Source of the DNA: Flavobacteriales bacterium UBA4660
Lineage (GTDB): Bacteria > Bacteroidota > Bacteroidia > Flavobacteriales_D > Sanyastnellaceae
Reading direction: 5' to 3'
DNA length: 11,757 bases
Assembly (NCBI GenBank): GCA_002405435.1
Contig: DHLU01000208.1
Span: 4,502-16,258 of the forward strand
The notes beneath the pieces were generated by a model that ran no database searches, was not told the origin of the DNA, and saw only the letters and a program-made list of their open reading frames with translations. The stretch's first letter is position 1. Each line of letters begins with the position of its first letter. The position numbers and the translations under genes are program-made. Below, one piece after another: positions 1-5,946 of this stretch.

Positions 1-2
1 CG

Positions 3-482
3 AAAGCGACTTACGAGGTATTTCTCTACCTCGACAAGAAATATGTACGTCTGCCTGAGGTAGAAGTATTTGCGCCGCGTGACCTTGCCAAGATCAAAGA
101 GGACATAGACAAACTCGGGTACGACAAAAACGATTACATGCTGAGCGGAATAGACGCGGCACAGAGTCCGATCACCTTTCTCTACCAGCAGTGGTCACGC
201 ACCGAGTGTTCGCGGCGTTTGGTGGCTGAATTTGAGAATGCAGACCGCAAGCGGGCGCTGTTAAAGGAACTGTTCAGGATTTATGTAGACTGGGAGATCA
301 TTCACCTGAGTGCTGATGACTTTGACGCCTTTGTAGATTACATCAATGTCAGCGAAGACTTTATGAAGCACTGTTCGCAATATGAGTTTCTGATCTTTGT
401 AAAGGAGCGCTTTGCCGACTTCAAAATATGGAGGCGTAACCAGGGTCTTGAAGACATTGACTATGAGTATGACCGCGACTGA
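3..482 (+). CDS. C-terminal part of a Bacteroidota hypothetical protein (carboxypeptidase-regulatory-domain-like family)
   Basis: The frame is open from the window edge (codons from position 3) to a TGA at 480-482, so 159 residues are visible and the start lies outside the window. The first visible part ends a beta-rich segment (VRLPEVEVFAP), the kind of ending seen in CarboxypepD_reg-like domains. The rest is helical and charged: a SPITFLYQQWS motif, a conserved-looking EFENADRKRALLKELF segment, then a helical tail with aromatic and acidic residues. I recall similar C-terminal halves in Bacteroidota proteins that start with a carboxypeptidase-like regulatory domain; the function of that family is not known to me. 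The gene is 27 bp upstream of fmt on the same strand, so co-transcription is likely. No membrane segment is visible in this portion. The family assignment is from memory of the pattern only. Confidence 0.72.
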   Translation, partial: KATYEVFLYLDKKYVRLPEVEVFAPRDLAKIKEDIDKLGYDKNDYMLSGIDAAQSPITFLYQQWSRTECSRRLVAEFENADRKRALLKELFRIYVDWEIIHLSADDFDAFVDYINVSEDFMKHCSQYEFLIFVKERFADFKIWRRNQGLEDIDYEYDRD

Positions 483-509
483 AAGCGTAATTTCTTCTAT
501 CTGTCTTTT

Positions 510-1265
510 ATGAATGCCGCACCACCGCTGAAAATTGTTTTTATGGGCACTCCGGACTTTGCGGTGGCCTCCCTTGAGCGCATGCTTAGCGGACGTCATC
601 GTGTGGTGGCCGTGGTTACGGCGCCAGACAAGCCGGCCGGAAGAGGCCAGCAAGTGCGGTTCAGTCCTGTAAAAACCTGCGCCCTTGCGCATGGTTTGCC
701 GCTTCTTCAGCCGGATAAATTGAAAAACCATGACTTCCTTCATGCGTTGGGCAGCTATGGGGCCGACCTGTTTGTGGTGGTTGCCTTTCGCATGCTGCCC
801 CGTGAAGTGTGGACGATGCCCCGTTTGGGAACCATCAACGTGCACGGTTCACTGCTCCCGCAGTACCGCGGGGCTGCCCCCATTCACCATGCCGTGATGA
901 ACGGGGAAAAGACAACCGGTGTAACCACTTTTTTTATCGAAGAGCAGATAGACACCGGCAAAATCATCGGCCAGCGCAGCCTGAGCATCGGTGAGGACGA
1001 GGATACCGGCAGTGTTTATAGCCGGTTGATGGTACTGGGCGCCGAGTTGCTGGCGGATACGGTTGAAGACCTTGCGCAAGGCAGGGTTTCGCCCGTTGAC
1101 CAAAGCACGCGTGCACAGGGTGAATCCCTGAAAGAAGCCCCCAAGCTTCACCGCGATACTTGCCAGATCGACTGGAACCAGCCGGTGAAGGTGGTCCATG
1201 ATTTTGTAAGGGGGCTTTCTCCCCTTCCGGCTGCCTGGTGTGTCTTTCAGGGAAAAGTGCTTTAA
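510..1265 (+). CDS. fmt: Methionyl-tRNA formyltransferase, prematurely terminated
   Basis: Fmt transfers a formyl group from 10-formyltetrahydrofolate to the amino group of Met-tRNA(fMet), giving the initiator tRNA in the cytosol. The catalytic formyltransferase domain is complete: LKIVFMGTPDFA (residues 7-18), then the signature HGSLLPQYRGAAP (112-124), with the catalytic Asn110, His112 and Asp148 (in IDTG) all present. The C-terminal tRNA-contacting domain begins around residue 210 but is cut by an in-frame TAA at 1263-1265, after 251 residues. Family members are usually about 310-315 residues, and reading through the stop would give exactly 316. The ATG at 510 is chosen because the Rossmann motif must start immediately after it; no strong Shine-Dalgarno is visible, as is common in Bacteroidota. 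The identity is certain; whether the stop is a real mutation or a sequence error is not. Confidence 0.93.
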   Translation: MNAAPPLKIVFMGTPDFAVASLERMLSGRHRVVAVVTAPDKPAGRGQQVRFSPVKTCALAHGLPLLQPDKLKNHDFLHALGSYGADLFVVVAFRMLPREVWTMPRLGTINVHGSLLPQYRGAAPIHHAVMNGEKTTGVTTFFIEEQIDTGKIIGQRSLSIGEDEDTGSVYSRLMVLGAELLADTVEDLAQGRVSPVDQSTRAQGESLKEAPKLHRDTCQIDWNQPVKVVHDFVRGLSPLPAAWCVFQGKVL

Positions 1266-1460
1266 ATTTTTCGCGGACATCCGGTGCCTGATACGCCAAC
1301 GTCCGGTGCCGGCTCTTTTGAATCTGATGGCAGGCAGTACCTCCGGTTTTTTTGCACAGACGGATATTATGAAGTGCATGAACTGCAGGCAGAAGGAAAG
1401 AAGCGCATGCGCACAGAAGAATGGCTGCGCGGGATCAGGTTTATCGCTGACGCCCCCTGA
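1266..1460 (+). pseudogene. fmt: Orphaned C-terminal domain of fmt downstream of the in-frame stop
   Basis: Directly after the TAA at 1263-1265 and in the same frame, 64 more codons run to a TGA at 1458-1460. They encode a recognisable Fmt C-terminus: an IFRGHPV stretch that continues the KVL before the stop (Fmt proteins commonly read VLKIF here), then YYEVHELQAEGKKRM and [10 protein letters not shown], the usual end of this domain. A single A-to-T change in the first base of an AAA lysine codon explains the whole disruption, with no frameshift needed. The final 20 bases overlap the 3' end of mutB on the other strand. Retained similarity indicates a very recent nonsense mutation, readthrough, or a base-call error beside the A and T runs at 1261-1271. 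Confidence 0.85.
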
Positions 1461-3492
1461 TGAGCACGTTCAGTATGCCGCTGGCGGCTTCGGGAATTCG
1501 GGTTCCGGGGCCAAAAATTCCCACGCAACCGGCATCATATAAAAAGTCGTAGTCGCGTTCGGGAATAACCCCGCCCGCCACCACCAGAATATCCGTACGG
1601 CCGAGTTTTTTCAATTCTTCGATCAGTTGCGGCACAAGGGTTTTGTGCCCCGCCGCCAATGAAGACGCCCCCACCACGTGCACATCGTTGTCGACGGCCT
1701 GCCGTGCCACTTCTGCCGGCGTCTGGAACAAGGGGCCGAGATCCACATCGAAGCCCAGGTCGGCAAAGGAGGTGGCTATTACGCGGGCACCGCGGTCGTG
1801 GCCGTCTTGCCCCATTTTGGCTACAAGAATCCTCGGTCGCCTGCCGTCAATTTCGGCAAACTGAAGCACGAGGGCCCTGGCCTGTTCAAAATCCTTGTCG
1901 TGCATGGCTTCGCTAAGGTAAATGCCGCTGACTGTTTTAGGCTGTGCGGCATATCGGCCATAGACGCTCTCCATGGCCATGGATATCTCGCCGAGTGTGG
2001 CACGGTGGCGTGCGGCCTCGACGGCCCGTTCCAACAGGTTGTCTGTGTGGTCTGATGCGGCCGCGGCGATGGCTTCCAGACAGCGACTGACCTGCGCGTT
2101 GTCGCGTGTTCGCTTCAGATCTCCCAGGCGTGCTACCTGTTCGCGGATGACTTCGCGGTTATCTACCTCGAGCAGGTCGAGGGACTGCTCGTCGCCATCG
2201 TGGGTAAAATAATTGACGCCAACAATGCGCTCGGCAGCGTTGTCGATGCGTGCCTGTCTTCTTGCCGCCGCCTCTTCAATACGCAGTTTGGGCAATCCGG
2301 CCTCAATGGCGCGTGTCATACCACCGAGATCTTCTACTTCTCTGATGAGCGACCAGGCTTTTTCAGCGAGTTGGTCTGTCATGGCCTCAACGACGGCAGA
2401 GCCTGCCCACGGGTCAATAGCCTTGCATATATCTGTTTCTTCCTGCAGATAAAGTTGCGTGTTGCGAGCGATACGCGCACTGAAATCCGTTGGAAGCGCC
2501 AGCGCCTCGTCGAAGGAATTGGTGTGCAGCGACTGGGTGCCGCCGAGCGCAGCCGCGAGTGCCTCCACACAGGTGCGCGCGACGTTATTGAACGGGTCTT
2601 GCCGGGTCAGGCTCCATCCGCTGGTCTGGCAATGGGCGCGAAGGGCCATACTCTTTTCCTTACCGGGATTGAATCCGCGCAGCAACTTGGCCCAGAGTTT
2701 TCTGCCCGCGCGCATTTTGGCAATTTCTTCAAAGTGGTTCATGCCGATACCCCAGAAGAAAGAGAGGCGCGGAGCGAAAGCGTCTACGTTGAGACCTGCT
2801 GCAATACCTGCCCGCACATATTCAAGTCCGTTGGCGAGTGTATAGGCCAGTTCGATTTCCGCGGTAGCGCCCGCCTCCTGCATATGGTAGCCGCTGATGG
2901 AACCCGGATTGAATTTGGGCATGTTCCGTGAAGTATAGCGGATGATATCCCCTACAATACGCATGCTGGGTGCCGGCGGATAGATGTAGGTATTGCGGAC
3001 CATAAACTCCTTGAGGATATCGTTTTGGATCGTGCCCTGGAGTTTGTCGGGTGAAACGCCCTGTTCCTCTGCCGCAACGATGTAGAAGGCCAGCACCGGA
3101 ATGACAGCTCCGTTCATCGTCATGCTCACGCTCATCTGGTCGAGCGGAATACCATCAAAGAGGATATTCATGTCGAGGACCGAGTCGATGGCCACGCCTG
3201 CTTTGCCGACGTCGCCTTCTACCCTCGGGTGATCGCTGTCGTAACCGCGGTGCGTGGCGAGGTCAAATGCGACACTAAGTCCTTTTTGCCCTGCAGCGAG
3301 GTTGCGCAGGTAAAAGGCGTTGCTTTCGCGTGCGGTACTGAAACCGGCATACTGGCGTATGGTCCAGGGTCTCTGCACATACATGGTGGCATAGGGCCCG
3401 CCCGTAAACGGCGCCGTGCCTGAGGCATCGCTGAAATTGCGGTTCAGTACCTCTGAGAGCTCCAGCGGAGCAAAGTTTTTTCTCGCGCCCAT
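1441..3492 (-). CDS. mutB: Methylmalonyl-CoA mutase, large (catalytic, B12-binding) subunit
   Basis: This enzyme interconverts methylmalonyl-CoA and succinyl-CoA using adenosylcobalamin, linking propionyl-CoA to the TCA cycle. The TIM-barrel catalytic domain spans roughly residues 33-540 and carries the CoA tunnel motif [22 protein letters not shown] (split: GPYATMY 32-38, RQYAGFST 46-53), the mutase-type Tyr48 and Arg166 ([11 protein letters not shown]), and the active-site His203 in [10 protein letters not shown]. The C-terminal cobalamin domain (about 552-683) has the DxHxxG signature as DGHDRG at 563-568, with His565 the cobalt ligand, and the later GGVIP and GPGT motifs. At 683 residues it is about 30 short of typical homologues, with the loss at the N-terminus. 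The start is fixed: an in-frame TGA lies ten codons upstream with no start between. It begins 4 bp after the mutA stop, so the pair is surely translated from one message. Confidence 0.97.
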   Translation of the reverse strand: MGARKNFAPLELSEVLNRNFSDASGTAPFTGGPYATMYVQRPWTIRQYAGFSTARESNAFYLRNLAAGQKGLSVAFDLATHRGYDSDHPRVEGDVGKAGVAIDSVLDMNILFDGIPLDQMSVSMTMNGAVIPVLAFYIVAAEEQGVSPDKLQGTIQNDILKEFMVRNTYIYPPAPSMRIVGDIIRYTSRNMPKFNPGSISGYHMQEAGATAEIELAYTLANGLEYVRAGIAAGLNVDAFAPRLSFFWGIGMNHFEEIAKMRAGRKLWAKLLRGFNPGKEKSMALRAHCQTSGWSLTRQDPFNNVARTCVEALAAALGGTQSLHTNSFDEALALPTDFSARIARNTQLYLQEETDICKAIDPWAGSAVVEAMTDQLAEKAWSLIREVEDLGGMTRAIEAGLPKLRIEEAAARRQARIDNAAERIVGVNYFTHDGDEQSLDLLEVDNREVIREQVARLGDLKRTRDNAQVSRCLEAIAAAASDHTDNLLERAVEAARHRATLGEISMAMESVYGRYAAQPKTVSGIYLSEAMHDKDFEQARALVLQFAEIDGRRPRILVAKMGQDGHDRGARVIATSFADLGFDVDLGPLFQTPAEVARQAVDNDVHVVGASSLAAGHKTLVPQLIEELKKLGRTDILVVAGGVIPERDYDFLYDAGCVGIFGPGTRIPEAASGILNVLIRGRQR

Positions 3493-3496
3493 GTGG

Positions 3497-4738
3497 TCAG
3501 CTTTGGCGGTATTTATTCACTCCGATAATCACCTTCTCGCCTGATCTTTCTGCCTGCTGTTTTTTCGCGCCGGCTTCAGCGATTTCGCGCTGCAGCCGTT
3601 CCTTGGCCTGTTCATAGCCGCCGTCGGCTTCCACGGCCAGAAATGCCGTCCAGGCCTCATCGGCCAGCCGGGCACACAGTTGTTCGATATAGATGGCTCC
3701 GGCCGCAGGGTCGGCGGCATTCATCTGTGCTTCGGTCATCAGCAAGTGGTACATATTGGATGCCAGGCGTTCGGCATTCCGGGAGGGTGTGCCCGTGGCG
3801 GCGTCAAATGGGCGGATGTAAATGCTGTCTGCACCACCGATGATGGCACTCATGGCCTGGGTAGTAGCCCGCAGCAGGTTGTTGTGCGGATCTTCGGCGG
3901 CCTGCTGCCGTGCCGAAGTCTCGGCGTGAACACTCGTGAAATAGGAACAGTCGTGTGAGGGAATGAATGCAGCGGCCACCTGCGACCAGAGGAAACGGAA
4001 GGTCCGCAGCTTAGCCATCTGTTCGAAGTCGCTGGAACTGATGCCGAAGCGGAATTGCAGCATGGCTGCGGCCGCATCTACCCCAAAACCGGCTTCATCT
4101 GCGCGGTGGAGGAAGTCGCTGCCAAGGGCCAGCGCGCTGACAAGTTCCTGTACGGCATTGCCGCCGGCTTCGTGTACGTCGACGGACGACACATCCCAGA
4201 TTCTGAATAGGGAAAAATGTGTTGCGCACAGACGCAGCAGTTCCGCAAAGGTTTCATCTCCGGAGGGGTTGGCTGCAAGTCCGCCCCTGAGCGACTTGCT
4301 GTCTACATGGTGCGACTGGCACCAGTTGAGGATCCACCGGAGGTTTTGCACGGCATCAGGCCCAGCGGTAAAAACCACATCGAGAATCTCGAGTTGGATA
4401 CCCGCCACCGCGGTTTCAAATGCTGATTCGGAGGTGAATGGTGCCGTGAAGGTCAGCGCATCGGCACCTGTGGCGAGCAATGCTTTCGCGTGACGGTTGG
4501 CTTCTGCCGGCTCAGTTTCACTGATAACATGACGGAGGCTGCAGGGCTCATTGGTAGCCCGTCGCACCGATGCTGCCGGAATGGCCTGCACAGCAGGCGG
4601 ATAGGGATCCACCTCGAATCCGTTTTCGTTTTTCCACTGCCAGTCTGACCAGGTCCCCGAAGCCAGTTCGCGTGAAGCGTTTCGCAACCATTGTTCATAG
4701 TCAGGATGCGGGAATTCGGAAAAATCGGGCGCACTCAT
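3497..4738 (-). CDS. mutA: Methylmalonyl-CoA mutase, small (non-catalytic) subunit, short form
   Basis: MutA is the structural partner of MutB in the heterodimeric mutase. Its barrel retains family landmarks such as VDVHEAGGN (186-194, matching the Mut[10 protein letters not shown] region) and [24 protein letters not shown] (split: DPHNNLLR 283-290, IIGGADSI 299-306), but there is no DxHxxG cobalamin motif and the protein ends at GVNKY just after the barrel, so it has no B12-like domain. Such short MutA forms are usual in Bacteroidota. The ATG at 4738 (413 residues) is preferred over the in-frame ATG at 4783: the product then opens with [13 protein letters not shown], as homologues do, and the 15 extra residues would be a false signal peptide on a cytosolic enzyme. 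A -7 promoter element lies between the two ATGs, supporting this choice. Confidence 0.93.
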   Translation of the reverse strand: MSAPDFSEFPHPDYEQWLRNASRELASGTWSDWQWKNENGFEVDPYPPAVQAIPAASVRRATNEPCSLRHVISETEPAEANRHAKALLATGADALTFTAPFTSESAFETAVAGIQLEILDVVFTAGPDAVQNLRWILNWCQSHHVDSKSLRGGLAANPSGDETFAELLRLCATHFSLFRIWDVSSVDVHEAGGNAVQELVSALALGSDFLHRADEAGFGVDAAAAMLQFRFGISSSDFEQMAKLRTFRFLWSQVAAAFIPSHDCSYFTSVHAETSARQQAAEDPHNNLLRATTQAMSAIIGGADSIYIRPFDAATGTPSRNAERLASNMYHLLMTEAQMNAADPAAGAIYIEQLCARLADEAWTAFLAVEADGGYEQAKERLQREIAEAGAKKQQAERSGEKVIIGVNKYRQS

Positions 4739-4747
4739 CGATGCCGT

Positions 4748-4755
4748 CAAACTTA
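4748..4755 (-). promoter_or_regulatory. Bacteroidota -7 promoter element of mutAB
   Basis: Read on the - strand, these bases are TAAGTTTG, an exact match to the Bacteroidota sigma-ABfr -7 consensus TAnnTTTG. A TTG that could serve as the -33 element lies 22 bases further upstream. The element ends 9 bases before the ATG at 4738, so transcription would begin only a few bases before that ATG, making the mutA message nearly leaderless. The consensus is short and could occur by chance, but its placement fits the preferred start. Confidence 0.5.
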
Positions 4756-4858
4756 GCGCAAGGAGCGGAAGGACGCACAACATTTTGGCGCTTGGCGCAG
4801 TGGCGGATTTCGGAGCACAAAACTGTCAATATACCACAAAAGTTGATGCGAGGTAGAA

Positions 4859-4909
4859 TGTTCAATTAACCACGTCACCCGCCATTGAGCCAAACGCCTG
4901 TTATGAACA
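4859..4909 (-). other. Imperfect hairpin, attC-like recombination site or 3'-end structure
   Basis: On the - strand, starting 5 bases after the stop codon of the FISUMP gene, TGTTCATAAC (4909-4900) is followed 29 bases later by GTTAATTGAACA (4870-4859). The two arms pair over ten bases with two bulged bases. A long bulged stem of 51 bases, starting with ..AAC and ending with GTT.., placed right behind a stop codon, is what an integron attC site looks like. Against this, the arms fit the RYYYAAC/GTTRRRY consensus only at the AAC and GTT triplets, and the inner arms pair poorly. It could instead be an mRNA-stabilising 3' hairpin; there is no T-tract, so it is not a classical terminator. Confidence 0.35.
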
Positions 4910-4914
4910 GTAAA
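4900..4914 (+). repeat. Left inverted repeat bounding the AT-rich FISUMP gene
   Basis: GTTATGAACAGTAAA lies immediately beyond the stop codon of the gene at 4915-5883. It matches the reverse complement of 5886-5900 at 14 of 15 bases, with ten consecutive identical bases at the outer end. Together the two copies enclose the coding sequence with 0 bp spare on this side and 2 bp on the other. No target-site duplication is visible outside the repeats. Confidence 0.7.
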
Positions 4915-5883
4915 TTAATGCTTTATCATTATCCTAAATGTTTTATTTAAATCGGGTAACGCAACTAAATAAATCCCGTTAGTCAAATGAGATACATTTA
5001 TCAATTTGTTGTTATCATTTGAGTTTGCTGTGTAAACGATAATTCCAACAGAATTATAGATTAGGATTTTCCCTAGTGTTTTGTACTCTGTAGTAATATT
5101 AATTCTGTCATTAGCTGGATTTGGGAAAGCTTGAATTTTTATTTGATAATTATTTTCTTCAATAGATGTGACAGCAAGGGTATCACAGACACAACGAATC
5201 GATTTGCCGTTTGAATAGTTATCTGTGTTTCGAGTAATATTTGCTTGCATATAATCCAAGCTTCGATCGTAACAAATCAGGCCCGGATACCATGCGGGGC
5301 CACCACACCAAAAGGAGGCATTCAAACCCTGACAACATACATGACCTGCAGGCCACATAATACTACCATTAATAGAGCTTACTGCAATTGCTGAAAATCC
5401 TGTAGAATTGGTTGCTCCAATATTAGGAGAGACCCACATAAGGGTATCCTTCAACATACCACCTGCAATAGCACTTTCAAGCGTGGATATGGAAGATGTA
5501 TCGGAGTTTGGGTCTAAATAATGTACCATTTGATACCAGTCTGCATCTGTTGCTACATGCCAACCTAGCGGGCAAATATTTCTTGTGTCGCCTGCGGCTG
5601 GATAGTTGTACCAATAGCCTAAGACAGCAGTATCAGAAGTGTTTGGTGGGATAATTGTCTCACAATATCGCGGTTCTGACAAAGGGTCAAAATACCAATT
5701 GTTATATCCAGCGTTAGTAATCGGACTTCCATCGTTGAAATGGGTGGTTCGTAAATTGCTTGCCATCCATTTTTGATTACCAATAGTGATTACAGGATAA
5801 ATATTTCCATCATAATCACTCACTGTTTGTGCATTTGTACTAACACACATCATAATTAAAGGTGCTAATGCTAATGTTTTCAT
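4915..5883 (-). CDS. Secreted FISUMP-domain protein with a T9SS type A sorting signal
   Basis: The 322-residue product has a signal peptide (MKTLALAPLIMMCVSTNA, probable cleavage before Gln19). Residues about 22-231 form a FISUMP domain (Fibrobacter succinogenes major paralogous domain, TIGR02145-like): DYDGNIYPVITIGNQKWM with SNLRTTHFNDGSPI at the start, CPLGWHVATDADW at 104-116, and GKSIRCV at the end. Residues about 253-322 are a T9SS type A sorting domain (FPNPANDRINI, then TNGIYLVAL), which directs export across the outer membrane and surface attachment. The binding or catalytic role of FISUMP domains is not established. The gene is strikingly AT-richer than its neighbours (17 of 60 bases G/C in 4921-4980; 26 of 60 in 5521-5580) and is tightly framed by an inverted repeat, so it looks acquired. 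The ATG has an A-rich leader (AATAAAAA), typical of Bacteroidota ribosome binding. Confidence 0.9.
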   Translation of the reverse strand: MKTLALAPLIMMCVSTNAQTVSDYDGNIYPVITIGNQKWMASNLRTTHFNDGSPITNAGYNNWYFDPLSEPRYCETIIPPNTSDTAVLGYWYNYPAAGDTRNICPLGWHVATDADWYQMVHYLDPNSDTSSISTLESAIAGGMLKDTLMWVSPNIGATNSTGFSAIAVSSINGSIMWPAGHVCCQGLNASFWCGGPAWYPGLICYDRSLDYMQANITRNTDNYSNGKSIRCVCDTLAVTSIEENNYQIKIQAFPNPANDRINITTEYKTLGKILIYNSVGIIVYTANSNDNNKLINVSHLTNGIYLVALPDLNKTFRIMIKH

Positions 5884-5885
5884 TT

Positions 5886-5900
5886 TTTATTGTTCATAAC
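5886..5900 (-). repeat. Right inverted repeat bounding the AT-rich FISUMP gene
   Basis: On the - strand this reads GTTATGAACAATAAA and merges into the leader of the FISUMP gene, 2 bp before its ATG. It differs from the copy at 4900-4914 only at the eleventh base. In a cassette reading, this copy is the cassette's opening G|TT... end and the copy at 4900-4909 is the matching R'' arm after the stop codon. Confidence 0.7.
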
Positions 5901-5909
5901 GAATTCGTT
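5898..5909. repeat. 12-bp perfect palindrome AACGAATTCGTT
   Basis: AACGAATTCGTT is its own reverse complement and straddles the outer boundary of the right inverted repeat. It is followed at 5915-5933 by a second small inverted repeat, AAGGC and GCCTT around a 9-base loop. Both fall in the 63-bp gap between the stop codon of the large surface-protein gene and the FISUMP gene. They could be the remnant of a recombination target, or a 3' structure of the upstream message. There is no T-tract after the second stem on the - strand. Confidence 0.4.
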
Positions 5910-5946
5910 GCCGCAAGGCTAATCAGATGCCTTTCCTGAATCCCGG

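Noticed and set aside
261..1379. Open frames on the - strand antisense to the first gene and fmt
   Set aside because: Their translations have no family resemblance, whereas the + strand frames carry clear conserved motifs.
1240..1542. A separate small + strand gene after the fmt stop, in another frame
   Set aside because: The in-frame continuation of fmt (1266-1460) is the recognisable coding sequence here; the alternative frame crosses into mutB and has no conserved motif.
2200..2931. A 243-codon open frame on the + strand antisense to mutB
   Set aside because: It lies entirely within an unmistakable mutB reading frame in GC-rich DNA, where long antisense frames are common, and its translation shows no recognisable domain.
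4739..4783. Extension of MutA by 15 hydrophobic residues (MLCVLPLLALSLTAS), resembling a signal peptide
   Set aside because: MutA is a cytosolic subunit, homologues start at the FSEFP-like segment, and a consensus -7 promoter box lies inside the extension.
4900..5900. Insertion sequence or MITE based on the flanking inverted repeats
   Set aside because: There is no transposase, no target-site duplication outside the repeats, and the enclosed gene is a surface protein. A cassette-type explanation fits better, though it is unproven.
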